A stretch of 64,000 nucleotides of DNA, taken from the NCBI GenBank assembly GCA_963816985.1, contig CAWFMF010000004.1, positions 1,860,001 to 1,924,000 of the forward strand. The letters are read 5' to 3'. Of this stretch, positions 6,569-15,800 are shown piece after piece (the first letter of the stretch is position 1; every line of letters starts with the position of its first letter). The position numbers and the translations under genes were made by a program. The notes under the pieces were generated by a model. The model did not search any database, was not told the DNA's origin, and saw nothing but the letters and a program-made list of their open reading frames with translations. This DNA comes from JAIVJM01 sp963816985 (GTDB lineage: Bacteria; Acidobacteriota; Blastocatellia; Pyrinomonadales; Pyrinomonadaceae).

Positions 6569-7474
6569 TCACTGGCCGGGGTGCGCGAGTTTGTGGCGGA
6601 CGGTGATGCCTTCGTTGGGGAGGACGAGGAGGCGGCGCGTGCCGAAGAAGGGGACGGAGGCGGGCGTGTAGGAGAGGATGTAGCGGTGGCGGCGCAGTTC
6701 GTCGCAGACGGCCTTGGCGGCTTCGCGCGGCTCGTTGACGGAGAGGACGCGACCGCCCGTGCCTTCGACGAGTTTGTTGATGACCTGCGTGGGCTTGAGC
6801 CGGTCGCGGCGGAGAGCGCCGCCCGTGCGGTCGGGGATTTGGAGCGCGTAGACGGTGATGTCCTGCGCTTGAAGTGTGCGGAGGATGTCTTCGAAGTGGG
6901 ACTTGCTGCCGCGGTCGAGGCCGTCGGCGACGAGGACGACGGCGCGCTTGCGCGTGCGGCCCGTGAAGGGCACGAGGGCGTCGTTTAAGACGGCGGCGAG
7001 CGCGTCAAACAGATACGGCTCGCCGCGCTTGCGGAAGGTCGGCAGGGCCAGCTCGATCTTCTTCGCGTCGTCCGTCCAGTCCGAGATGATCTCGGCGTTC
7101 TGGTCGTAGCCGATGACCATCACCTGGTCGCCCTCGTAAATCTCGTAGGCGAACTCGCGCGTCGCCTGCTGCAACTTCTCCACGTCGGCGCGCAGTCCGA
7201 GCGAGTTGTCCACGAGGAGCACGATGCGCGCGGGCGTCGGGTCGGGCGTGAAGCTCTGGATGGCCTGCTCCATCCCGGCGTCGTAGAGCGCGATGTCTTT
7301 GGCGGTGACGGGCGTGTCGGAGCCGTCCGAGCGCGCGGCGGAGATGTTGACCGAGACGAAGCGCTCGCGCGCCGTGCTCGCCGCGTCGGGCCGCCGCCCG
7401 GCCTGACCCAAAGCGAGCCCGGCGAGGAGCGCCGAGGCAAAGAGTGAACTGATGATTTTGTGTCGCGCGCGCAT
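6569..7474 (-). CDS. Exported VWFA-related domain protein
   Basis: The protein is 301 residues with a signal peptide (about 1-23, ending ALGQA) and a von Willebrand A fold. The expected metal site DxSxS is here DNSLG at 89-93, lacking the last Ser, and the later VVLVADGLDRGS matches the second metal loop. The C-terminus has the YILSYTP strand typical of the VWFA-related family common in Acidobacteria. Its role is unknown, probably protein binding at the cell surface. It follows fmdB by 26 nt on the same strand, so the two may be co-transcribed. Two further VWFA proteins are at 21471 and 22569, both with intact DxSxS. Confidence 0.85.
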   Translation of the reverse strand: MRARHKIISSLFASALLAGLALGQAGRRPDAASTARERFVSVNISAARSDGSDTPVTAKDIALYDAGMEQAIQSFTPDPTPARIVLLVDNSLGLRADVEKLQQATREFAYEIYEGDQVMVIGYDQNAEIISDWTDDAKKIELALPTFRKRGEPYLFDALAAVLNDALVPFTGRTRKRAVVLVADGLDRGSKSHFEDILRTLQAQDITVYALQIPDRTGGALRRDRLKPTQVINKLVEGTGGRVLSVNEPREAAKAVCDELRRHRYILSYTPASVPFFGTRRLLVLPNEGITVRHKLAHPGQ

Positions 7475-7500
7475 TCGGCTCGCTCCCGGAAAGTGGTGTT

Positions 7501-7887
7501 CTAGTCTTTGCCGCCGGCGGCGGGCTTGGCGGAACTCTTCGGGGACTTCTTCTCCCCGGCCTTGCTCTCGGTCTTGCTCTCAGACTTGCTCTCAGACTTA
7601 CTCTCGGCCTTAGTCTCAGACTTTTCGCCGCCCGCCTTCTGAGCTTCGTTGGTCTTCGTCCCGTTCGTCTCCGATTTCGTCTCCGCGCCCTCTTTCGAGT
7701 CCTGCTTCTTCCCTGCGTAGTCGGTCACGTACCAGCCGGAGCCTTTCAGTTGAAAGCTCGTCTGTGACCACTCCTTCGAGAGCTTGCCGCCGCACTTCGG
7801 ATGGCGCGCGAGCGGCTTGTCCGTAATCTTCTGCATCACTTCGAGGTGCGCCCCGCACTTTCCGCAAGAGTATTCGTAAATCGGCAT
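7501..7887 (-). CDS. FmdB-type zinc-ribbon protein with low-complexity tail
   Basis: Residues 1-65 match the FmdB family: MPIYEYSCGKCG, then HPKCGGK and KGSGWYVTDYAG. The usual second CxxC pair has lost its first Cys (His at that place), so metal binding may differ. Residues 65-128 are a Lys/Ser/Glu repeat tail (KSESKSESKTES), encoded by near-tandem triplets and perhaps variable in length. FmdB proteins are small, often annotated as regulatory, with no firm function. The gene precedes the VWFA gene on the same strand. Confidence 0.88.
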   Translation of the reverse strand: MPIYEYSCGKCGAHLEVMQKITDKPLARHPKCGGKLSKEWSQTSFQLKGSGWYVTDYAGKKQDSKEGAETKSETNGTKTNEAQKAGGEKSETKAESKSESKSESKTESKAGEKKSPKSSAKPAAGGKD

Positions 7888-8224
7888 CCCTGATTCTGGC
7901 CTCTTTCTATGTCGGAATTTCGTCGCGTCTTCTCTGGCGAAATTATACGGACAAATCGGCGTTGTGCAAACGGGTCGAAAGCTACGATGCGGCGGGAAGC
8001 GTTCGCGTCCGCTACGTCAGAATGAAGCGAAAATTATTTTGGCCCGGAGTGAGGTTTTTTGTCTGCCTTCGGTACGTAGGAGGTCGTCAGAGAAGTAGAA
8101 AGGGTCGTTCAGGTTGAGCGATGCGGGGGGCAAAGTGTAACCTCGCAACAGTTAGCGACGGTTGATTTAAATACGTACATTTAAAGCACTTATCTGCACA
8201 GTTTCAGTGCGCTGAAAGCAACTG
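7888..8224. other. Intergenic stretch upstream of the transglycosylase leader
   Basis: I see no gene. The part near 8160-8190 is A/T-rich (GATTTAAATACGTACATTTAAAG) and is the likely promoter zone for the structured leader that follows. No clear -35 element is visible. Confidence 0.35.
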
Positions 8225-8388
8225 AAAAGGCCCTTCACCCATCTTACTCTCGGTTTCGACAGACTGCTCTTTGAGAGTGCAAGTCAGATCGTTTCCACCA
8301 TGCGTAGCCCCCAAACCCTTGCATCGCGGGATGCAATCGTGCCGGCCCGGAAGTGCTGGTAGCACCCGAACCGACAGCTCACATGGAG
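8225..8388 (+). promoter_or_regulatory. Candidate c-di-AMP (ydaO-type) riboswitch
   Basis: The 180-nt leader of the lytic transglycosylase gene ends with GGTAGCACCCGAACCGACAG then CTCAC (8360-8382), close to the conserved 3' core of the ydaO class (CCGAAnCCGACAGCU-AAC/CAC). Upstream, GGGATGCAATC at 8330-8340 resembles its GGGGUGAAUC core, and GTGCCGGC/GTGCTGGTAGCAC can pair. This class binds c-di-AMP and often controls cell-wall hydrolases, which fits the gene. The 5' half is not convincingly matched by eye, so the call needs a covariance-model test. Confidence 0.5.
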
Positions 8389-8399
8389 AACGACCGAGA

Positions 8400-9032
8400 A
8401 TGCATTTGACCCGACGTAATTCCCCTTTTCGCTCTTTCAAGAACATCACTTTCGCGCTCGTCGCCATCTTCTTCCTGACCAACATCGCCGACGGCCCCTT
8501 CACGCGGGTGCTCGCACCGGCGGCGGCAAAAACGGTCGCCGACTCTCTGATAGAAAATTTCATCCCGTCGGACGTGCCTTCGTCCGGCGACGCCGAACTC
8601 GACAAGATTATCTTCAAGGTCGGCGCGCGAGAGGGCGTTGACCCCCGGCTGCTCCACGCCGTCATCTGGCAGGAGTCGAAGTACAAGCCGAGCGCCGAGT
8701 CGCACGCGGGCGCGCAGGGGATGATGCAGCTCATGCCCGCGACCGCCAAGCGCTTCAAGTGCGACGACCGCCTGAACGCGGAGGCGAACATCGAGGCGGG
8801 GACGAAGTACCTGCGCTGGCTCCTCAAGCGCTTCGACGGCAACGTGACGCTCGCGCTCGCGGGCTACAACGCAGGCGAGGGCTCGGTGGACAAGTTCGAC
8901 GGCGTGCCGCCTTACAACGAGACGCAGAACTACGTCCGCATCATCACGGGCCGCTACGGCAAGAACCAGCACCCGGTGCTGACGCCCGAAGAGGCGCGCA
9001 CCCACTTCAACCTGCTGCCCTCAGCGCAGTAG
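8400..9032 (+). CDS. Membrane-anchored lytic transglycosylase (SLT domain)
   Basis: The ATG at 8400 is chosen because GGAG lies 12 nt upstream and the frame before it runs through the structured leader. The 210-residue protein has an N-terminal signal anchor (about 15-35), a linker, and an SLT domain from about 65 with catalytic Glu92 in VIWQESKYKP, then GAQGMMQLMPATA and LALAGYNAGEGSV. It cleaves the MurNAc-GlcNAc bond in periplasmic peptidoglycan without hydrolysis. The candidate riboswitch upstream suggests control by a cyclic dinucleotide. Hairpin H2 follows directly. Confidence 0.93.
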   Translation: MHLTRRNSPFRSFKNITFALVAIFFLTNIADGPFTRVLAPAAAKTVADSLIENFIPSDVPSSGDAELDKIIFKVGAREGVDPRLLHAVIWQESKYKPSAESHAGAQGMMQLMPATAKRFKCDDRLNAEANIEAGTKYLRWLLKRFDGNVTLALAGYNAGEGSVDKFDGVPPYNETQNYVRIITGRYGKNQHPVLTPEEARTHFNLLPSAQ

Positions 9033-9036
9033 CGCG

Positions 9037-9135
9037 GAAGGCAAAAGTAAAAAGGTAAAAGGCAAAAGTGAAGAGGCGTTAAACCTTCTTCACTTTTGCC
9101 TTTTGCCCTTTACCTTTTGCCTTCCTTTTGCCTGC
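9037..9135. repeat. Heptad hairpin H2 (GGCAAAA words)
   Basis: Left arm 9037-9075 reads as GGCAAAA, GTAAAAA, GGTAAAA, GGCAAAA, GTGAAGA; right arm 9087-9128 is its imperfect inverse. It lies between the transglycosylase stop and the sigma-54 activator promoter. Members with the same words are H3 and H5. Confidence 0.9.
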
Positions 9136-9145
9136 TTGTTATGAT
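9117..9145 (+). promoter_or_regulatory. Candidate sigma-70-type promoter for the sigma-54 activator gene
   Basis: TTGCCT (9117-9122), a 17-nt spacer and TGTTATGAT (extended -10, 9138-9145) precede the activator gene. The -35 element lies inside the right arm of hairpin H2. The match is by eye only. Confidence 0.4.
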
Positions 9146-9299
9146 TTGCGCCCGACGAAACAACCTCGCGGCCCGAAGCGTCAACACGGCGGCGGCACTC
9201 TCCTCAAGTTAAAACGTGGCGCGGCCTTTCTATCGAGTGAGCGCCGGACTCTTATATAAGTGTAAGGAGACTTCTTCGCCCTTGTCTGTTCAGCGTCCC

Positions 9300-11417
9300 A
9301 TGTCGGGCACGACCGCGCCGGAGACGCTCTCTGTGGAGCGCCGGATGCGGATGCACGAGGCCCGCGAGGCGATCATCAACCGCCTCGCGCCCGACATCCA
9401 CTCCGAGATTGACCTCGACAAGTTTCTCCACGCCATCGTCGCCGAGTTGGGGCGGATGATGAACGTTGACCGCTGCGACGTGATCCAGATGGCGCGCACC
9501 GGCGAGCTGCGCATCAGCCACGAGTGGCGGGCCGCCGCGGACGTGCCTTCGAGCCTCGGAACCTCCTTCCCCGTTGACATCCGCCAGCTCGGCGAACGCT
9601 TCAACCTCACGCAGCCCATTCGCCTCGACGACACTTCAGCCTCGAACCTCGACCCGCGCGTCGGACTGCTCCCGGCGAGCCTCGGCACGCGCTCGCTCTT
9701 GGTCGTCCCCGTCGTCCTCGACGGCAACGTGCTCGGCCTCGTCGGGCTCCACACGACGCGCGCGGCCCGTCGCTGGGAGGACGAAGAGGTCTCTTTCCTT
9801 CAGTCCATCGCGCGGCAGATAGCGGTCGGCTATCAATACGCGCGGCTCTACACGGAGCAGCAGCGCGAGGCCGACCGGACGCGCGCTCTGTTAGAGATCG
9901 CCAACATCCTCAACGCGCGCTCGGACTTCGGCGAGTTGACCTCGCACGTCTTGGAGAGGGCGGGCGCGCTCGTCGGCGCGGACTACTGCGCGCTCGGCGT
10001 CATCGAGCCTTCGGGCCAGTCAATGAACCTCGCCGCCTTCAAGGCCGCGCCGCACGCGACGACGGCCCGCGTCCGCGAGCTTATCGAGTCGCACGGCAAG
10101 TCCATAGACATCTCGGCCTTCCCGGCGGTGTTGGAACTGATGCGGCAGCCGAGGACGCTGCGCGTCATAGACTCGACGCTGCCGGAGCCGGTGCGCTACG
10201 CCTTCAACGCGACTCTGGGCGGTCGCGCGGCGCTCGTCGCGCCCGTCCGCATCGGCGAGCAGACCTTCGGGCTTCTGGGCTTCGTCTGGAGCGAGCCGCG
10301 CGAAGTGTTCGAGGAGCATGAAGTCGCTCTCGTCGAGGGCATCGCCGTCCAGCTCGGCACGGCGCTCGAACGCGACCAGCTCTCGGCGGAGGTCATGCAA
10401 CTCCGCAGCGCACTGCACGACCGCCGCCCCGAAGACCGCATCATCGGGCAGGCCCCGGCCATCCGCCGCGCCATCGAGCTTGCACTTAACGTCGCCGACA
10501 CGGCGACCTCCGTCCTCATTCAAGGCGAGTCGGGGACGGGCAAGGAACTCATCGCCAACCTCATCCACTACAACTCACGGCGCAAAGAGAAACCCTACGT
10601 CAAGCTCAACTGCGGCGCGATTCCCGAAACGCTCCTTGAGTCGGAACTCTTCGGCCACGAGCGCGGCGCATTCACCGACGCGCGCCAAAGGCGTCGGGGC
10701 CGCTTCGAGGAGTCGGACGGCGGCACACTCTTCCTCGACGAGATAGGCGAGATGAGTCTCTCCGCTCAGGTGCGCCTGCTGCGCGTCTTGCAGGACGGCG
10801 AGCTGACGCGCGTCGGCGGGAGCGAGGTCTTGAAGACGGACGTGCGCGTCGTCGCCGCCTCGAACGTAGACCTCGAACAGGCGATTGAACAAGGGAAGTT
10901 TCGACGCGACCTCTACTACCGCCTCTCGGTCTTCCCCATCACGCTCCCGCCTCTGCGCGAGCGGCCCGGCGACATCCACACGCTCGTCATCCACTTCCTC
11001 GAACACTACAAGCACAAGACCGGGCGCTTCATCCCCGGCATCTCGCGCCGCGCGCTCGAAGCCCTCATCAACTACGACTGGCCGGGCAACGTCCGCGAGT
11101 TGGAGAACGCCGTCGAGCGCGCCGTCATCATCGCTTCGGGGCGGCAGATAGAGCCCGAAGACTTGCCCGACTCCATCAGCCGCGTCGTCGCGGAGGAGCG
11201 CACGCGCGAGCGCAGCGAGCGGGAGTTGGCGGCGCAGGAGGGCCGGGCCTTCACGCTCGAAATCAGCATCCCGGCGACCGTGGAAGAGATCGAGCGCCGC
11301 GCCGTCGAGGCGACGCTCGACTACACGGGCGGCGACAAGACGCGCGCCGCCCGCGCCCTCGGCATCGGTCGCAAGACGCTCTACCGCAAGCTCCGGCAGT
11401 ATGACGGCGAGGGATAA
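9300..11417 (+). CDS. GAF-domain sigma-54-dependent transcriptional activator
   Basis: The 705-residue protein has two GAF domains (about 25-180 and 200-370), a sigma-54 AAA+ domain (about 385-625) and a Fis-type helix-turn-helix at the end (DKTRAARALGIGRKTLYRKL). Walker A is GESGTGKE at 409-416, Walker B is LFLDEIGEM, and the sigma-54 contact loop is GAFTDA (456-461), a variant of GAFTGA. There is no receiver domain, so ligand binding by the GAFs, not phosphorylation, should be the input. It would open sigma-54 promoters; no target is identified. ATG 9300 is the first ATG; a TTG at 9282 also has AAGGAG upstream. It forms a unit with hairpins on both sides. Confidence 0.92.
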   Translation: MSGTTAPETLSVERRMRMHEAREAIINRLAPDIHSEIDLDKFLHAIVAELGRMMNVDRCDVIQMARTGELRISHEWRAAADVPSSLGTSFPVDIRQLGERFNLTQPIRLDDTSASNLDPRVGLLPASLGTRSLLVVPVVLDGNVLGLVGLHTTRAARRWEDEEVSFLQSIARQIAVGYQYARLYTEQQREADRTRALLEIANILNARSDFGELTSHVLERAGALVGADYCALGVIEPSGQSMNLAAFKAAPHATTARVRELIESHGKSIDISAFPAVLELMRQPRTLRVIDSTLPEPVRYAFNATLGGRAALVAPVRIGEQTFGLLGFVWSEPREVFEEHEVALVEGIAVQLGTALERDQLSAEVMQLRSALHDRRPEDRIIGQAPAIRRAIELALNVADTATSVLIQGESGTGKELIANLIHYNSRRKEKPYVKLNCGAIPETLLESELFGHERGAFTDARQRRRGRFEESDGGTLFLDEIGEMSLSAQVRLLRVLQDGELTRVGGSEVLKTDVRVVAASNVDLEQAIEQGKFRRDLYYRLSVFPITLPPLRERPGDIHTLVIHFLEHYKHKTGRFIPGISRRALEALINYDWPGNVRELENAVERAVIIASGRQIEPEDLPDSISRVVAEERTRERSERELAAQEGRAFTLEISIPATVEEIERRAVEATLDYTGGDKTRAARALGIGRKTLYRKLRQYDGEG

Positions 11418-11518
11418 AGGCAAAAGTAAAAAGGCAAAAGGCAAAAGTGAAGAGAGCGTGCCCGCAGCGTTTCGTCTGCTCTTCTACTTTTGCCTTTTAC
11501 CTTTTTACTTTTGCCTTT
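11415..11518. repeat. Heptad hairpin H3 (GGCAAAA words)
   Basis: The left arm begins at the activator stop codon (TAAAGGCAAAAG) and repeats GGCAAAA/GTAAAAA words to about 11450; the right arm (11482-11518) is the inverse. It belongs to the same word family as H2 and H5. Confidence 0.9.
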
Positions 11519-11524
11519 CATTTA

Positions 11525-11554
11525 TTGCGCCGCTTTGCGCGCATTTGTTATAGT
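11525..11554 (+). promoter_or_regulatory. Candidate promoter for the YtxH gene
   Basis: TTGCGC (11525-11530), an 18-nt spacer and TGTTATAGT (extended -10, ending 11554) lie 80 nt before the start codon, just after hairpin H3. Confidence 0.4.
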
Positions 11555-11635
11555 TCGAGCCCGGTCGAAAAGTTCGGCTTTTTCGACTGAAAGCATTGAA
11601 GCGCACGGGCTTGAAGGCTTCGGAGGAGGCGGCGT

Positions 11636-12037
11636 ATGACAAACAAAGCAGGGCGCGCGCGGCGCGACGGCTCGGAGGCGGGGGCGCGGCTCGCGTACTT
11701 CGTCATGGGCGGCGCGGTGGGCGCGGTCGTGGCGCTTCTGTTCGCGCCGAAGGCGGGTCGAGAGTTGCGCGAGGACATCGCCGACGCGACGCGCAAAGGC
11801 GTGGATCAGGCGCGCGAGACCGGCGCGCAGCTCGGCGCGAAGGCGGGCGAGTATTACGGCGCGGCGGCGTCGAAGGCCGGAGACCTCGCGGCCTCGGCGC
11901 GCGAGGCCGCCTCGCGGCGCGGCGAGACGCTCTCCGCCGCCATCGAGGCCGGCAAGCAGGCCTACCGCGAAGAGAAGCTCCGCACCGGCGGCGCGCCGCA
12001 GATCGAGGCCGCACCGACTTATCCTGAGAGAGAGTAG
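11636..12037 (+). CDS. YtxH-domain envelope protein
   Basis: A GGAGGAGG sequence precedes ATG 11636. The 133-residue protein has one membrane helix at about 18-36 (AYFVMGGAVGAVVALLFAP) immediately followed by KAGRELREDI, the hallmark of YtxH proteins, then a long Ala/Lys/Glu amphipathic helix of apolipoprotein-like character (GAQLGAKAGEYYGAAASKAG). YtxH proteins are general-stress, membrane-attached proteins of unknown mechanism. The next gene also encodes a membrane-anchored helical protein, so the two may work together; a terminator follows that gene. Confidence 0.85.
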   Translation: MTNKAGRARRDGSEAGARLAYFVMGGAVGAVVALLFAPKAGRELREDIADATRKGVDQARETGAQLGAKAGEYYGAAASKAGDLAASAREAASRRGETLSAAIEAGKQAYREEKLRTGGAPQIEAAPTYPERE

Positions 12038-12038
12038 A

Positions 12039-12150
12039 CAGTTTTCAGTTTTGAGTTTTCAGTTTTCAGTTCTGAAATTTCAGATTCGGTGACTGAAGGC
12101 CAAAGACTCAAGGGTTGAACTGAAAACTGAAAACTCAAAACTGAAAACTG
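12039..12150. repeat. Heptad hairpin H4 (CAGTTTT/GAGTTTT words)
   Basis: Left arm 12039-12082 is CAGTTTT, CAGTTTT, GAGTTTT, CAGTTTT, CAGTTCT and so on; right arm 12117-12150 is GAACTGA AAACTGA AAACTCA words. It fills the whole gap: it begins right after the YtxH stop and ends on the base before the next ATG. H8 uses the same words. Confidence 0.92.
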
Positions 12151-12723
12151 ATGTCAGTCATGGCTTTTCAAATGAGCACGAACGACCCGGCCTTCTGGGT
12201 GCTGGTGGTGGTCGCCGTCTCGTTCGTCGTGATTGCGGTCGCGGCGGTCGTGGTCGCCGTCGTCGCGGGCCGCGTCGCGCGCACCGTGGCGAACGTCGAG
12301 CGGAAGGTCGAGCCTTTAGTCGAGCGCGTCCACGGGCTCGCCGAGCAGGTGCGCCTCATCGCCGCGCAGGGGCGCGAAGTCGCCGAGCAGGTGACGATCA
12401 TGTCCGGCCACATGGCGACGGCGACGATGCACTTTTCGGAATCAATGGCGCTCGTCAGGGACGAGGTGCGCGAGATGAAGCAGCTCGTCGGCCTCTCGGC
12501 GGAGACGGCCCGCGACAAGGTTGAGATGATCAGCCGCTCGATAGACCAGACGCACACGCAGTTGATGGTCACGACCGACTTCATCACCTCTCGCGTCGTC
12601 GCCCCGGCGCGCGAGATAGCGGCGATTATGGCGGGGGTGCGGCGCGGTCTGGAAGTGCTCGTAGCCCCCACGCCCAAACAGATTGACCAGACCTACGCGG
12701 AGGATGAGTTGTTCATCGGCTGA
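12151..12723 (+). CDS. Single-pass membrane protein with coiled-coil body
   Basis: The 190-residue protein has a membrane helix at about 13-40 (rich in Val/Ala), then a long heptad-type helical region (about 42-150) with Val/Leu/Glu periodicity (VERKVEPLVERVHGLAEQV), and a conserved-looking VAPAREIAAIMAGVRRGLE near the end. It resembles DUF948-type membrane coiled-coil proteins, weakly. No ribosome-binding sequence is visible because hairpin H4 runs up to the ATG; ATGs at 12160 and 12172 are alternatives. It probably forms a unit with the YtxH gene and ends before a good terminator. Confidence 0.75.
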   Translation: MSVMAFQMSTNDPAFWVLVVVAVSFVVIAVAAVVVAVVAGRVARTVANVERKVEPLVERVHGLAEQVRLIAAQGREVAEQVTIMSGHMATATMHFSESMALVRDEVREMKQLVGLSAETARDKVEMISRSIDQTHTQLMVTTDFITSRVVAPAREIAAIMAGVRRGLEVLVAPTPKQIDQTYAEDELFIG

Positions 12724-12753
12724 AGACTCGAATCCTTAACAGGGACGCAACGC

Positions 12754-12804
12754 GCCCGTGCCACCATCCCCGCGAGAGGGAAGTGGCGCGGGCACTTCAT
12801 TTTT
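12754..12804 (+). terminator. Rho-independent terminator
   Basis: An 11-bp stem with one U-G pair (12754-12764 with 12783-12793) is followed after a few bases by five T at 12800-12804. It separates the YtxH unit from ileS. Confidence 0.7.
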
Positions 12805-12857
12805 GCGGAAGCCGTGCGTTAGTATGAAATTTCAACGAAGGAAGCGAAACTCCCATC

Positions 12858-15800
12858 ATGGCGACAGAAACACCGCTTGAGCTGAAAAAAACGGTCAACC
12901 TGCCGAAGACGGCCTTCGCGCAGAAGGCCAATCTGGGGCAGTCGGAGCCCGCGCGCCTGAAGAAGTGGGCCGCGCCGAACCTCTACGAAATGATCCGCCG
13001 CGCGCGCGCGGGCCGTGAGAAGTTCATCCTCCACGACGGGCCGCCCTACGCCAACGCCGACATCCACATGGGCACGGCGCTCAACAAGGTCTTGAAAGAC
13101 ATCGTCGTCAAGTCGCGGACGATGCTCGGCTACGACTCGCCCTATGTCCCCGGCTACGACTGCCACGGGCTGCCCATCGAGCAGCACGTCGAGAAGGGGC
13201 TCGACAAGAAGGGCAAGAAGCGGGGCGACCTCTCGCAGGTCAGCTTCCGCCGCGCGTGCCGCGAGCACGCCGCCGAAGCCCTCAAGCGGCAGACGCGAGA
13301 CTTCCAGCGGCTCGGCATCCTCGGCCTCTGGGAAGACCCGTACCTCACGATGTCCCCGCATTACGAGGCGGAGACGGCGCGGCTCTTCGCGCGCTTCGTC
13401 GAGCGCGGCTACGTCTACAAGGGCGCGCGCCCCGTCTACTGGTGCATCCACGACCAGACGGCTCTCGCCGAGGCCGAAGTCGAGTACGCCGAGCACACGA
13501 GCGCTTCCGTCTACGTCAAGTTTCCGCTCTCCGAAGAGACTCTGGACGGCAAGGCCTTCAAGCGCGAAATCCTCGGCGACGAGGACGACCCGCGCCGCGT
13601 CTTCTTCCTCATCTGGACGACGACGCCGTGGACGCTCCCCGCCAACCTCGGCATCGCCGTCAACCCGAACTTCGAGTACGCGGCCATCGAGAACGGCGAC
13701 GAGGTTTACATCGTCGCCAGCGAATTAGCGACGGACATAATGAAGAAATGCGACATCGGCAGCGCGCTCGCGCAAGGGTTCGACCCGCCACACGATGCCG
13801 CGATAGATCATGTCGTGCTGAAGACGTTCAAAGGCTCAAGGCTCGACCGCCTCGAAGCGCGCCACCCGTGGCTCGACCGGCCCTCGCTCCTGATGCTCGG
13901 CGAGCACGTCACGCTCGGCGGCGAGGCCGACGCCGAAGTTGAGTTGGACGTGCGCGAGGCGAGAGACAAGAAGGCGACGGGCAAGGCGGGCACGGGGCTC
14001 GTCCACACCGCGCCGGGCCACGGCCACGACGACTTCGTCATCGGCAAGGCTTACGGGCTCGACATCTACTGCCCCGTGGACAACGCCGGTCGCTTCACCC
14101 CCGAAGTCGAACACTTCGCGGGCCAGAGCGTCTTCGACGCCAACGCCGGGATAGTCGAGTTCATGCGCGAGAAAGGCGTGCTCGTCTACAGCGAGCAGTA
14201 CGCGCACCGCTACCCGCACTGCTGGCGCTGCAAGAACCCCGTCATCTTCCGCGCCACGCCGCAGTGGTTCATCTCGCTCGACACCGTCTCTGATGGCTCG
14301 AACCCGGTCGAGCGCGACGAGGACGGGCGCGACCTGACGAACTACACCGACAACGAAGTGTGCGCGCCCGTCTCTCTGCGCGAGGGCTCTCTGCGCGAGG
14401 CCGAGGGCGTCCAGTGGGTTCCGGCGTGGGGCGGCGACCGGATGCGCAACATGCTCAAAGGTCGTCCCGACTGGTGCGTCTCGCGCCAGCGCGTGTGGGG
14501 CGTGCCTATCCCGGTCTTCTACTGCGCCGCTTCGGGCTGCGAAGAGGCCGTCGCCACCCCTAAGATAATCAACCGCGTCGCCGACTTCTTCGAGCGCGAA
14601 TCCTCGGACGCGTGGTACGCGCGCGAGGCGACGGAACTGCTGCCGGAAGGCTACGCGTGTCTCTCCTGCGGCGGCACGGAGTTCACGAAGGAGACCGACA
14701 TCCTCGACGTGTGGTTCGACAGCGGCTCTTCGTCGGTCGCCGTCCTTGAGAAGTACGAAGGACTGCGCTGGCCCGCCGACGTGTACCTCGAAGGCGGCGA
14801 CCAGTTCCGGGGCTGGTTCAACTCTTCGCTGATGGTGGGCTTGGCCGTCTACGACCGCGCGCCGTACCGGGCGGTCATCACGAACGGGTGGGTGGTGGAC
14901 GGGCAGGGCCGCGCGATGCACAAGTCGGCGGGCAACTCCGTCTCGCCGAACGACGTGGTGAAGGAATCGGGCGCGGAGATAGTAAGGCTCTGGGCGGTCT
15001 CTTCGAACTACCACGAGGAGATGCGCTGCTCGCCGGAAATCCTCCAGCGGGCCTCGGACGCCTACCGCAAGCTACGCAACACGGCGCGCTTCGCGCTCGG
15101 CAACCTCGAAGGCTTCGACCCCTCGTTCGACCGCGTGCCTTTCGGCGAGTTGGAGGAGATAGACCGTTGGGCTCTGGCCGAACTCGACGCGGTGATTGAA
15201 CGCGCGACCGAGGCTTACAAGGAGTTCGAGTTTCACGTCGTCTACCAGACTCTCTACCACTTCTGCACACTGACGCTGTCGGCCCGGTACTTCGACATCA
15301 TCAAAGACCGTCTCTACACGGCGGGGCCGCGCTCGCACGCGCGGCGCTCGGCGCAGACGGCGCTCTACGAGATAACGGACGCGCTCGCGCGGCTGCTCGC
15401 CCCCATCCTCGTCTTCACGGCTGACGAAATCTGGGAGAACCTGCCGAAGTCGAGGCGCGGCGACGAGGGCGCGGCGCTCGCGTCCGTCCATCTGGCGGAG
15501 TTCCCTCTGCCGATGATTAAGCGCGACGCGGAGCTGTCGGCGCGCTGGTCGCGCGTCTTCGAGGTGCGGGACGTGGTCTTGCGCGCGCTCGAAGAGGCGC
15601 GCGTCTCGAAGCTCATCGGCAGCAGCCTCGAAGCTCACGTCCTCTTACAAGCGGACAGGAAGACTTTCGAGCTGCTCGAAGCGCAGAGAGGACAACTGCG
15701 TTACCTCTTCATCGTCTCGCAGGTCTCGCTCGCGCTCGCCGACGACTCGGACCCGGCGACCATCGCGGGCGGCGAGTCGGTGCGCGTCACGGTGAAGCGC

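Noticed and set aside
9252..9521. Minus-strand frame upstream of the sigma-54 activator
   Set aside because: It is a shadow of the GAF domain with no start signal.
12780..12857. T-box leader for ileS
   Set aside because: The gap is too short and lacks the conserved TGGNACC loop.
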